DNA of 41,481 bases from contig CAYJIX010000016.1 in NCBI GenBank assembly GCA_964370375.1, positions 1-41,481 on the forward strand, in the 5' to 3' direction. Origin of the DNA: CAYJIX01 sp964370375 (lineage in GTDB: Bacteria > Desulfobacterota > Desulfovibrionia > Desulfovibrionales > Desulfovibrionaceae). The position numbers were made by a program, and so were the translations under genes. The first letter of the stretch is position 1. The number at the start of each line of letters is the position of its first letter. This document shows positions 25,332 to 33,649 of this stretch, piece after piece. The notes under the pieces were generated by a model that saw only the letters and a list, made by a program, of their open reading frames with translations, was not told where the DNA came from and searched no databases.

Positions 25332-26699
25332 CTAGTACGAACCTAGGCTTTGGGTGAACGCCAAAACCTGTTCTTCCAATTGATTGCTGCGCGAACCCTT
25401 AAACAATATGGTGCCGTTGCAAACCTTGCTTGTGCGCAGATGCTGCAACATGTCATCACTGTCCTTGATCGCGGCAAAATAGCCTGTAAACCCTGACTTG
25501 CTAAGCCCTGCCTGTACATCATCGGCATGGGCGCCCTTCCATAAAAATACCGCGGCGTTATGTTTACCTACTTGGCAGCCGAGCTTTTCATGCTCTATGG
25601 CACTGATAGAGCCAAGTTCGCGCATCTCCCCAAGGACACAAACAAGGGGGTCACTCTTTGCCATGTGTGCGGCAAGCTTTAATGTGCGCTCCATGGACAA
25701 GGGATTGGCATTGTACGTATCATTGATAACCTGCCACGCGCCGCATGTGGAGCAGGAAAAACGCATTTTTGGCATGCTCATGCCTGCAAAACCTGCAACA
25801 ATCTGCTCTGATGACAAGCCCAAACCATGTGCAACAGCAGCAACAGCCGCGATATTTTCTGCGCCTATTTCCCCCTGTAATGGGGCTTTAATCTTTATGC
25901 ACTCATGGTTAAGGCATACGGTGAAAAGCCCTGACCTATCTTCCACTGATTGCTCAAAAAACGCGCGGTATTCAGCAGGTTGTTCTGTGCCTGAAAAAAA
26001 GACTTTGTTGACAGAACGTGAACGCGCTTCTTGCAGCAAGTCAGGATAATCTGCACTAACAACGGCAAGGCCGTCAGGAACAATATGATCTAACAACCGC
26101 GCCTTGTAATGGGCAACGCCAAAATCTCCAAGGCCTTCTGTGTGGGCAGCTCCAACGTTGAGGATAAGTCCCACATGCGGGCGCAAAATCTCGCCAAGCT
26201 CATCCATATCATGGGGATGGCTTATGCCCATTTCCATAACCCAAAACACAGCGTCGTCAGCAGCATTTAAGATGGATAAAGGCAAGCCCAATTGGTTGTT
26301 AAAGCTCAATTCGTTTTTTGCTGTAATGCCCTGCAATGCCAGCACCTGCGCCAACATTTCCTTGATTGTTGTTTTTCCGGCTGTACCTGTAATGCCTATG
26401 ACTTTAGCTTGGCTTGTATCACGCACCGCACGGGCCAAACGCCCAAGGGCTTTTATGCTGTCTTTTACCACAAAAACGGGAACTTTTGCCGTGACGGGCT
26501 TTTCGGCGATGATGGCGACAGCTCCGCCTTCAACAGCTTGCTGCACAAAGGCATGCCCGTCTGTATGTTCTCCTTTTATGCATACAAACAAAGAGTGCGC
26601 CTGCACCTTGCGGCTGTCGATAGCCACAGAGGTGACGAACCCGTCAGGGTGCTGTGTGCAGCCTAAGGTGCTGCTGATAAAAGCAAGGTTTAAGCGCAT
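25332..26699 (-). CDS. murF: UDP-MurNAc-tripeptide-D-alanyl-D-alanine ligase
   Basis: A 455-residue Mur ligase that adds the D-Ala-D-Ala dipeptide. The ATP loop is GTAGKTTIKEML (105-116) and INDTYNANPLSMERTL is the MurF-type C-terminal substrate region. No ddl gene is seen in the window, so D-Ala-D-Ala synthesis is encoded elsewhere. It overlaps the murE end by ten bases. Confidence 0.96.
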   Translation of the reverse strand: MRLNLAFISSTLGCTQHPDGFVTSVAIDSRKVQAHSLFVCIKGEHTDGHAFVQQAVEGGAVAIIAEKPVTAKVPVFVVKDSIKALGRLARAVRDTSQAKVIGITGTAGKTTIKEMLAQVLALQGITAKNELSFNNQLGLPLSILNAADDAVFWVMEMGISHPHDMDELGEILRPHVGLILNVGAAHTEGLGDFGVAHYKARLLDHIVPDGLAVVSADYPDLLQEARSRSVNKVFFSGTEQPAEYRAFFEQSVEDRSGLFTVCLNHECIKIKAPLQGEIGAENIAAVAAVAHGLGLSSEQIVAGFAGMSMPKMRFSCSTCGAWQVINDTYNANPLSMERTLKLAAHMAKSDPLVCVLGEMRELGSISAIEHEKLGCQVGKHNAAVFLWKGAHADDVQAGLSKSGFTGYFAAIKDSDDMLQHLRTSKVCNGTILFKGSRSNQLEEQVLAFTQSLGSY

Positions 26700-28150
26700 C
26701 CAAGTAGCTCCCTGATGGTTTGCTGATCGCTAAAAGGATGTTTTATCCCGTTGATTTCTTGCGTATTTTCGTGGCCTTTCCCAGCAACTATCAAGGCATC
26801 GTTTGGCCCAAGCATGTCCAGAGCCTCTTGGATAGCTTCGCGCCTGTCCACGTTTTCTACAACCTGTTTTGCCTTGGCAAGCCCCGGGCGCACGTCGCCT
26901 AATATTGCGTTAGGTTCTTCAAAACGGGGATTGTCTGAGGTTAAAATAGCCACATCGCTAAGGCGGGCCACAACCTCGCCCATGAGCGGCCTTTTGGTTT
27001 TATCGCGATTGCCACCGCAACCAAACACGCACAAAATACGGGCAAAGCCAGCTTCGCGCATGGCAATGAGCATGTTTTCAAGGGCGTCAGGTGTGTGGGC
27101 ATAATCCACAAAGACATTGAGCCCTTTGGGGTTGGCAATACGCTCAAGCCTGCCAGGAACCCCCATAAAATCAGCAAGGCAGGTAAAATCTTGCGGTAAA
27201 AGACCTAGGCCAAGGCCCATGGCCTGCACTGCAAGCAGATTCTGCGCGTTGTATTTTCCCACAAGGTTCGTGCTTATTGACCACGTTTTTTCACTGCCAA
27301 GGCGCATGGTTAGCGTAAAACCCTTTGGCGAAATATTTGTAAGCTCCCCTTGCAAATGACGATTGGTGGGCAGCCCTTCAAGAGCTGTGCCAAGGCCAAA
27401 GGTCCAAAGGTTTTTGGCCTTTTGTACAAGATGGGCCACTCGCTCACCATGGGCATCGTCAACGCATACGGCCATGACCTTGTCAGCAAACGGCACTTCT
27501 GTGAACAAACGGGCTTTCGCCATGAAATACCGATCCATGGTTTCATGGTAATCCATATGATCTTGGGTCAGATTGGTGAACACAGCACCGCTAAAAGGGA
27601 TGCCTGCAAGGCGGTTTTGTTCAAGGGCATGGGATGAAACCTCTACAGAAACAGCTTGCACGTGAGCTGCGCGCATCTTGGCAAGCATGGCATGCATTTG
27701 TATACAATCTGGCGTTGTCATGGAGGCTTGCTGCTCATAACCCGGCCAACGATAGGCCACTGTGCCGATAACACCTGTTGCACGTCCACTATGGCGCAGC
27801 ACATGGTCAAGCAGATAGGTTACTGTGGTTTTGCCGTTTGTGCCTGTCACGCCGATTACGGGAAAAGGCAAGGTGTCTGTGCCATAACGCGCCGTTGCCA
27901 AATCGCCAAGGGCTTTATGCACATCCTCGCACGCAACAGGTATGGCTTTTGTGCAACGCGCGGCATCTTCTTCACGGCACAATACATAGGCTGCGCCGCT
28001 ATCTTCTGCTGCTTCAATAAAATCGGCACCGTTGACATGAACCCCGGGCAAAGCAATAAAGACGGAACCAAGACGCACAGCCCTAGAATCTGTCACCAGG
28101 TCAAGCTGTTCGGCAGCCACTTTTTCACACAATACAGCAAAGGACATCAT
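26690..28150 (-). CDS. murE: UDP-MurNAc-tripeptide synthetase MurE
   Basis: A 486-residue Mur ligase that adds the third stem amino acid. The ATP loop is GTNGKTTVTYLL (103-114). The specificity motif is DNPR (406-409), which in the family marks meso-diaminopimelate rather than lysine, so the cell wall should be DAP-type. Start 28150 (ATGATG) follows GGAG eight bases away and lies three bases past the ftsI stop codon; the longer ORF overlapping ftsI is rejected. Confidence 0.96.
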   Translation of the reverse strand: MMSFAVLCEKVAAEQLDLVTDSRAVRLGSVFIALPGVHVNGADFIEAAEDSGAAYVLCREEDAARCTKAIPVACEDVHKALGDLATARYGTDTLPFPVIGVTGTNGKTTVTYLLDHVLRHSGRATGVIGTVAYRWPGYEQQASMTTPDCIQMHAMLAKMRAAHVQAVSVEVSSHALEQNRLAGIPFSGAVFTNLTQDHMDYHETMDRYFMAKARLFTEVPFADKVMAVCVDDAHGERVAHLVQKAKNLWTFGLGTALEGLPTNRHLQGELTNISPKGFTLTMRLGSEKTWSISTNLVGKYNAQNLLAVQAMGLGLGLLPQDFTCLADFMGVPGRLERIANPKGLNVFVDYAHTPDALENMLIAMREAGFARILCVFGCGGNRDKTKRPLMGEVVARLSDVAILTSDNPRFEEPNAILGDVRPGLAKAKQVVENVDRREAIQEALDMLGPNDALIVAGKGHENTQEINGIKHPFSDQQTIRELLGCA

Positions 28151-28152
28151 GT

Positions 28153-30279
28153 TCAATTCTCCGAAAGCCACAATATACATTCAGCACTATCTTCCATCTG
28201 CTTCCAAATCTTGCCTGCGCTTGGCTCCTGCCGCACCACATGGGCACCATTGCCTTTAATGACCGGCACAAGCCCTTGCTGAGCAAATATTTCCACAGCG
28301 CGGCGCACTGATTTGCCCACAACATCGGGAACAGCACCCGGTTTTACATCAGAGGCAGGATGATTCATAAGTGTATGGCGCACTTCACCTTGCACGGCCT
28401 TGCTGCTTGTTGCCTGCACAACCTTGGGGGTTTGCGGTTTTGCCTTTTTATTGTCTGCCACCACAACGGCGTCGGGAAGCTCGCCATAATACGCTAAAAC
28501 ACGTTCTGTTGTTTCGCGAAACACCGGCGCAGCAATGGCGCCGCCGTATTTAACCTTGCCAGGCTCATCCAACAGCACCACTACCAAATACTGCGGATCG
28601 TCTGCAGGCATAAGCCCAACAAAGGAAGCCGTACGCTCATCCCCATATTTTCCTGTTTCTTTATCGGCTTTTTGCGCGGTTCCGGTTTTACCTGCAACCA
28701 AGATACCTTGCAGTGCTGCTCGTTTTCCTGTGCCTTCAACCACGGCTTTTTGCATCATGGTTAAGACCTCATCGGTCACCTGTTTGGAAAAAACACGCTC
28801 GTTGGCTTCTTCTTTTTGTTCCATAACCACACGCAAGGGGCGCATTACGCCGCCATTAGCCATGACCATATAGGCCTGTGCCATTTGCAGCGCGGTTGTC
28901 GATACGCTTTGCCCAAAGGAAGCGGACATGGTGTCAACTTCGGTCCATTCATGGGGTTTTCGTAAAATTCCTTGGCTTTCAGCCATGCTAAGGCCGCTTC
29001 TTTCCCCAAAGCCAAGCTTGTCTAGGTAAGAATGGATGCGCTCCGGCCCAAGGGAAAGGCCTATTTTTGCCATACCTATGTTGCTTGAATAACTTAAAAT
29101 ATCTGTAACAGATAAATCTTCGTAGCTTCTGTTATCGTCACGAATGATGCTGGAGCCTGTACGCCATACACCTTTTTCGCAATAAAACACGGTGTCCTTG
29201 GTGATGAGCTTTTCCTCTAAGCCCGTAGCCACCACAAAGGGCTTCATGGTGGAACCCGGCTCAAGCGCGTCAAGGGCCAAGCGGTTGCGGTATTCGGACG
29301 GAGAATATTTGTTAAAAGCGTTGGGATTAAAAAATGGATACTGAGCCCATGCCAATACTTCACCAGAGCGTGTATTGGCCACAATAACGCCGCCCCAACG
29401 CGATCCTGACGAATCCACATGCTTGGCCAAAACTTCTTCAACCTGGGCTTGCACATGCAAATCAATGGTTAAACGAATGTTTTCTGCACCAGAAGCCTGA
29501 TATTCTGTTCCTGCTTCCACATCCACAAAGGTTCGACCACGAGCGTCACGGCGTAACGTTTGGCGGCTGGCAAGGCCTGTTAGGTCATCGTCAAAAACAC
29601 GCTCAAGCCCTTCAAGCCCTTTTCCGTCAATGCCGGTAAAACCAAGCAAATGCCCTGCTGCTTCACGGTAAGGATAAATGCGCATGTATTCTTGGGTTAA
29701 CCCAACGCCGTCAAGGTTTGCTTCACGTACAGCTTGGGCAGCTGCGTCATCAACACGGCGAGCAATCCAGACAAAACGGCGTTTTTTTTGCAAAAGTTGC
29801 TGGATATCAGCAACAGGTTTTTTCAAAATGTTGCTCAATGTTTGTGCTGTTGCTATTGCATCACCAAGGTCTGAGGGGTTTACATATACGGACTCTACCT
29901 CAATGCTGCGAGCAAGAATATTGCCGTTGCGGTCAAGGATGGCACCTCGCGGCTGCTGCACAAGCTCGCTAAACCTTTGCTGGCGTTTTGCCTTTTCTGC
30001 CAAAAATGGGCCTTCCCATAATTGCAAATAGCCGGCGCGCCCCCAAAGGCCAAGCCAAAGGGCCACAAAGAAAAGGCTCACCATATGAAAACGCACATTT
30101 CCCCAATCAAGGCCGGCCCACCACGCGCCAAAGCCGGCTGCGCCATTGCGCGCACCTTTTGCAGGAATAGATCGATTGCGTTTATTGCGACGTTCACGGC
30201 TGTTTGCCGAGGCCGATCGCTGCGCAAGCAAACGCTTTTCTGCGTTTTTAAATCTGGATGTATGTGATGGGAACATCAT
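28153..30279 (-). CDS. ftsI: Septal transpeptidase FtsI (PBP3) with a PASTA domain
   Basis: A 708-residue class B penicillin-binding protein that cross-links septal peptidoglycan. A long basic cytosolic tail (1-60) leads to one membrane helix (about 63-84) and a PBP dimerisation domain (about 105-265). The transpeptidase carries the nucleophile Ser343 in STMK, SSN (398-400) and KTGT (531-534). A C-terminal PASTA-like domain (about 645-708, GAVPDVVGKSVRRAVEIFAQQGLVPVI) follows a linker of about 40 residues. Enterobacterial FtsI lacks PASTA and is near 590 residues. The start ATGATG overlaps the ftsL stop. Confidence 0.95.
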   Translation of the reverse strand: MMFPSHTSRFKNAEKRLLAQRSASANSRERRNKRNRSIPAKGARNGAAGFGAWWAGLDWGNVRFHMVSLFFVALWLGLWGRAGYLQLWEGPFLAEKAKRQQRFSELVQQPRGAILDRNGNILARSIEVESVYVNPSDLGDAIATAQTLSNILKKPVADIQQLLQKKRRFVWIARRVDDAAAQAVREANLDGVGLTQEYMRIYPYREAAGHLLGFTGIDGKGLEGLERVFDDDLTGLASRQTLRRDARGRTFVDVEAGTEYQASGAENIRLTIDLHVQAQVEEVLAKHVDSSGSRWGGVIVANTRSGEVLAWAQYPFFNPNAFNKYSPSEYRNRLALDALEPGSTMKPFVVATGLEEKLITKDTVFYCEKGVWRTGSSIIRDDNRSYEDLSVTDILSYSSNIGMAKIGLSLGPERIHSYLDKLGFGERSGLSMAESQGILRKPHEWTEVDTMSASFGQSVSTTALQMAQAYMVMANGGVMRPLRVVMEQKEEANERVFSKQVTDEVLTMMQKAVVEGTGKRAALQGILVAGKTGTAQKADKETGKYGDERTASFVGLMPADDPQYLVVVLLDEPGKVKYGGAIAAPVFRETTERVLAYYGELPDAVVVADNKKAKPQTPKVVQATSSKAVQGEVRHTLMNHPASDVKPGAVPDVVGKSVRRAVEIFAQQGLVPVIKGNGAHVVRQEPSAGKIWKQMEDSAECILWLSEN

Positions 30280-30566
30280 TGTTCTACCTGCTCTATTTTT
30301 CGAATCTGCCCGGGCTTTGCCGCGCGCATGCCTAAAATTGCAGCTTTTCGGGACAACACGGCAGGTGCCAACAATTTGTCGCGCTCCACCTCAAGCTTGT
30401 TTTGTAGCATAGAATGCTCTTCAACTTGTGCGTGTAATGTACGCAAAGCAAAAGCCATATCAGTGCGTTCAATGCTAAGCCACACAAGGCATAAGCCCAT
30501 AACAAGGCTAAAAAGCAATGAAATCATCAAGCTAAGCTTCCAACCGGGTGTCCAGACATAGTTCAT
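30276..30566 (-). CDS. ftsL: Cell division protein FtsL-like
   Basis: A 96-residue bitopic protein with one membrane helix (about 11-30) and a periplasmic coiled-coil stretch (about 35-65, FALRTLHAQVEEHSMLQNKLEVERDKLL), the FtsL layout. Position between rsmH and ftsI is the standard ftsL place. FtsL bridges FtsB/FtsQ to FtsW-FtsI. Sequence is poorly conserved in this family, so the call rests on size, topology and position. Confidence 0.85.
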   Translation of the reverse strand: MNYVWTPGWKLSLMISLLFSLVMGLCLVWLSIERTDMAFALRTLHAQVEEHSMLQNKLEVERDKLLAPAVLSRKAAILGMRAAKPGQIRKIEQVEQ

Positions 30567-30568
30567 GG

Positions 30569-31681
30569 CTAGTCCTTTATGCCCTTTTTTTCTTGCTTTT
30601 GCGCTTGCATGCGCTGCTTGGGGGACGTGCCGCCAAGCACCCCTTCATGACGCCTTGGTTTGCGCCATGATGTGCGCGTATCGTCTTTACCTTGTGCCTT
30701 TGCATCATGGCGTTCAGCCACGCGAAGCTTGGCACAACCTGCGCGGCTGTTGACCTTAACCTCATCAAGGCTGGCAACCAACGGTTTGGGCGTCAATATA
30801 CGGGCCAAAATCTTTTCTGCGCCTCTACGCTTTGCAAAAGCATCCTCCTTGGCCCAGCCCCTCATGGCATGCTTGACCAAGCGGTCTTCAAGCGAATGGA
30901 ACGAGATGATGGCAATACGCCCACCTGGTTTCACCCGTGGCAGGATATGTTCTAAAAACCTTTCCAATTGGCCAAGCTCATCGTTTACAGCCATGCGCAA
31001 GGCTTGAAACGTCCTTGTTGCAGGGTGATTACGCGCCTTATGACGCCATGCAGGCGGATACGCTTGTTCAACCACATGGGCCAGTTCTAACGTTGTTTCC
31101 AAAGGCTTTTTTTCACGCGCTGTCACAATGGCCCTTGCAATGCGCCCTGCCTGCGGGTCTTCCCCATATTTTTCGATAATATCTTTGAGCGTTGCTATGG
31201 GAGAGCGATTGACCAAGGCACTTACAGGGGCATCACCAAAGGCAACGCTCATACGCATATCAAGGGGCCCATCATGCACAAAGCTAAATCCCCGATTTGG
31301 GGAATCAAGCTGCATGGATGACACCCCAATATCAAGGAGCACCCCGTCAAGTTGATCCCAACCAAGGCTGTCCAAGGCTGTGGCAAAGTTGTCATAACAA
31401 GAGTGGAACAAATGCGCACGACCTGCAAAAGGAGCTAACCGTTGCCCTGCCAGCTCTAACGCACGCTCGTCACGGTCAAGGGCGCACACTTCCACCTGTT
31501 CTGAAGCTTGTAATAACGCCTCGGTATGCCCACCAAGCCCTAAAGTTCCATCCAAATACCGTCCGCCACGTTGCGGCTGCAAAGCCTCAAGCACTTCATG
31601 GAGTAAAACCGGAATATGCTGTGCTGCAATGTCCGTTGCTACGGGCGCGCTGCCCATATTGTGCTCCATGGGAAAAGTCAT
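30569..31681 (-). CDS. rsmH: 16S rRNA (cytosine-1402-N4) methyltransferase
   Basis: A 370-residue SAM-dependent methyltransferase (MraW) for C1402 in the ribosomal P site. HIPVLLHEVLEAL is the family N-terminus, YLDGTLGLGGHTEALL (42-57) is the SAM-binding motif, and GVLLDIGVSSMQLD, NRGFSF and ISFHSLEDRLVK are also typical. The C-terminal 60 residues are basic and longer than in most relatives. The start could be ATG 31681 or ATG 31669. It ends two bases before ftsL. Confidence 0.95.
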   Translation of the reverse strand: MTFPMEHNMGSAPVATDIAAQHIPVLLHEVLEALQPQRGGRYLDGTLGLGGHTEALLQASEQVEVCALDRDERALELAGQRLAPFAGRAHLFHSCYDNFATALDSLGWDQLDGVLLDIGVSSMQLDSPNRGFSFVHDGPLDMRMSVAFGDAPVSALVNRSPIATLKDIIEKYGEDPQAGRIARAIVTAREKKPLETTLELAHVVEQAYPPAWRHKARNHPATRTFQALRMAVNDELGQLERFLEHILPRVKPGGRIAIISFHSLEDRLVKHAMRGWAKEDAFAKRRGAEKILARILTPKPLVASLDEVKVNSRAGCAKLRVAERHDAKAQGKDDTRTSWRKPRRHEGVLGGTSPKQRMQAQKQEKKGIKD

Positions 31682-31766
31682 GAACGTCTCGTGTTGTAGG
31701 CTAGATTGTACAAGGATTTTGGCAGGTAGTTTAACAGATGGTATGCTAAAAACGTCGATTTACGCG

Positions 31767-32216
31767 CTAAAGCGGAAGCTCAATGCCGTGGCCGGCCAAT
31801 TCTGCAGCCACATCGCCAAAGTCTTGCTGCTGCAACGCCACAAAGGCCTCGTTATCCCAAATTTCAAAAATATTGCCCTGTCCAACCACGGCCACATTGC
31901 GCTCAAGCCCTGCATAGAGCATGTGCTCCTTGGACAAACGGATACGCCCTTGAGGGTCTGGCGTATATTCCTCCGAACAGCCAAGCAAAACCCGCCTAAA
32001 ATCGCGCATGCGCCGTGTTGCATTTTTTAAATTACTGATTTGTTTAAAAAATTCATCCCATTCAGGTTGTGGATAGACCACAAGGCATTGCTCGTAAGTG
32101 ATAACAGTGCAGCTTCCCGTGCTTGAACGGGCAGCAAGGGCGTCGCGAAAGTCCGTAGGGAGCATGAGGCGCCCTTTGGCATCAAGACTGCGTACACTGT
32201 GACCACGAAACAACAT
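31767..32216 (-). CDS. mraZ: Transcriptional regulator MraZ
   Basis: A 149-residue protein with two AbrB/SpoVT-type swapped-hairpin domains. The first begins MLFRGHSVRSLDAKGRLMLPTDFRDAL; the second contains DPQGRIRLSKEHMLYAGLERNVAVVGQGNIFEIWD. MraZ represses its own division-cluster promoter in E. coli. The start at 32216 gives the family N-terminus; a GTG 18 bases upstream would add six residues. It is the first gene of the cluster, and a matching operator lies about 200 bases upstream. Confidence 0.95.
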   Translation of the reverse strand: MLFRGHSVRSLDAKGRLMLPTDFRDALAARSSTGSCTVITYEQCLVVYPQPEWDEFFKQISNLKNATRRMRDFRRVLLGCSEEYTPDPQGRIRLSKEHMLYAGLERNVAVVGQGNIFEIWDNEAFVALQQQDFGDVAAELAGHGIELPL

Positions 32217-32415
32217 AACCTTTCCACCATTCACTGTTTATTTTTGGGTACACTGGGTACCTAGTTGCGCCTTGTTTGCAAAATCACACGCCCCTATCCA
32301 TGGCGTATTTTGCGTTGGCGCACTGTGCTGTTGTTGCGATTTGCGCACAGCATTTTTAAACATTTTGTAATTTCAAGTGGATACAGTTGGAGCCTTTTAA
32401 AAAGCCGACATACCG

Positions 32416-32450
32416 ACCACTTTTTCCCACTTTTTCCCACTTTTTCCCAC
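32416..32450 (-). promoter_or_regulatory. MraZ operator: TGGGA boxes with 10-bp period
   Basis: On the - strand (mraZ direction) three TGGGA boxes occur exactly ten bases apart (TGGG at 32449-32446, 32439-32436 and 32429-32426), each preceded by AAAAAG. A degenerate fourth, TGGT, is at 32419-32416. Published MraZ sites are TGGGN repeats with 5-base spacers in E. coli and AAAGTG-type 10-bp repeats in mollicutes; this array satisfies both. It implies autoregulation of the whole division cluster. Confidence 0.85.
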
Positions 32451-32794
32451 TTTGCAACCATTCCCTTCTGTCTGTCAAGTGTAAAAATGACAACGCTAAA
32501 AAATACAATACAACAGGACTACGAAATCTTTTTACAAAAAAACAATACGTTAGCTTTTTTTATGGCGACATGGAAAAATTCACCCTGTATAATACCTTGT
32601 TTATATTTTGTTTTTTTGATGCGTTTTTTTATGCGATTTGTAGCAATGCCCTTTTATAAGGACATGAATGGCTTGCTTTTTTTGGCAAAATTTTGTATGT
32701 TGCTCGCCATTATGCTTTGTTGCTTTTTGTCATGCCAAATTTCCATGGCTTAAACCTTACTTAGCGCGCAGAAGAAAACTTTTTACTCATTTTT

Positions 32795-32823
32795 TTGATA
32801 TTCCATAAAAAATTCAACATTAT
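32795..32823 (+). promoter_or_regulatory. Candidate promoter for the PmtA-like gene
   Basis: TTGATA (32795-32800), 17 bases, CATTAT (32818-32823), about 20 bases before the ribosome site AAAGG. The -10 is a poor match. Confidence 0.35.
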
Positions 32824-32849
32824 TATATCGCCGTTTTAAAAGGTTATCT

Positions 32850-33419
32850 ATGTCCAGCTTTTTACAAACAAGACCCAAATTGTCGCAATGCATGATGTTT
32901 GCAAAAGAACTTATCAAATCCCCACGTTCCATGGGCACGTTGTGTCCAAGCGGCGACCTTTTAGCCAAAACCATGGCTTCAAAGGTTCCTTCCGGCAATG
33001 GACTGGTGGTAGAAATAGGTGCAGGAACAGGTGCTGTTACGGCTGCCCTGTTGCAAAACAGCGCCATCCGAAACCGCCTGCTGGTGCTTGAGCGTTCTGC
33101 GTGCATGGTGAAGCTGCTCAGAACAAAATTTCCCGACGCAAACATCATCCATGGCGATGCCGCTCACTTGTCTTCGTACCTTAATGCCCCTGTTGATTGC
33201 ATTGTTTCCTCGCTTCCTTTTGTTTCGCTCCCCACAAAAGTTCGGAACACGATTATTGCTGAGCTGCGCCACTGCCTTGGGCGTGGAACCATGGTGCAGT
33301 TCACCTATGCCTTTGGCCGTGATCCATACCTTTCGCGTGCAGGATTTAACTGTTTGAGCACCACTACGGTTTGGCGCAACATGCCGCCGGCTAGGGTGAT
33401 GGAGTTCACAGTACACTAA
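32850..33419 (+). CDS. PmtA-like SAM-dependent methyltransferase
   Basis: A 189-residue class I methyltransferase. The N-terminal block FAKELIKSPRSMGTLCPSGDLLAKTMAS resembles the FLRSPKEVGAVLPSS region of phospholipid N-methyltransferases; the SAM-binding loop is VVEIGAGTGAVTAALL and VDCIVSSLPFVSLP is motif IV. Such proteins methylate phosphatidylethanolamine, but they are often annotated as rRNA adenine methyltransferases because of shared motifs. It has AAAGG upstream and stands alone. The stop codon is again the first part of the dispersed repeat (TAACAGGCTG). Substrate is inferred only. Confidence 0.7.
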   Translation: MSSFLQTRPKLSQCMMFAKELIKSPRSMGTLCPSGDLLAKTMASKVPSGNGLVVEIGAGTGAVTAALLQNSAIRNRLLVLERSACMVKLLRTKFPDANIIHGDAAHLSSYLNAPVDCIVSSLPFVSLPTKVRNTIIAELRHCLGRGTMVQFTYAFGRDPYLSRAGFNCLSTTTVWRNMPPARVMEFTVH

Positions 33420-33427
33420 CAGGCTGC
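33418..33427. repeat. Single-arm copy of the dispersed repeat
   Basis: AACAGGCTGC overlaps the TAA stop codon of the methyltransferase gene, as at 1633. No opposite arm was found before the next gene. Confidence 0.5.
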
Positions 33428-33464
33428 CTTAAAATGCCATCTGCGCTATTTTTACTATCCATAT

Positions 33465-33486
33465 CACGAAGTTCTCGTGTTTTTTT
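33465..33486 (+). terminator. Weak intrinsic terminator
   Basis: CACGA/TCGTG stem (33465-33469 with 33475-33479), 5-base loop, followed by seven T. The short stem makes it uncertain. The rest of the gap up to 33649 shows nothing else recognisable. Confidence 0.35.
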
Positions 33487-33649
33487 GGAATTGCCTCAGG
33501 TAAGGTTTAAAGCCCCACCTGCCCTCATCTCGTCTGTCCGGTTCGTGCATCGTCGGATTGCTTTTTCCCTACACGGGCCATAACAATCCCAAAATCGATC
33601 AAAAGGGCACTACCTATCAAAAGACATCCGAACCCTAGGACTTTATCAC

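Larger units (their letters stand above)
32217..32849. other. Gap between mraZ and the PmtA-like gene
   Basis: A 633-bp divergent intergenic region. It contains the MraZ-type operator (32416-32450) and a candidate + promoter near the right end; the rest is AT-rich with no gene I can support. The mraZ promoter should lie between 32217 and the operator or just beyond it, but I could not pick convincing hexamers. Confidence 0.6.

Noticed and set aside
27656..28282. 208-codon + ORF opposite murE and ftsI
   Set aside because: Shadow of two conserved genes, Cys/His-rich composition, no ribosome site.
32265..32753. 162-codon + ORF, and its internal ATG at 32487, upstream of the PmtA-like gene
   Set aside because: No ribosome site, it runs through the MraZ operator repeats, and its composition reflects AT-rich non-coding sequence; no family recognised.
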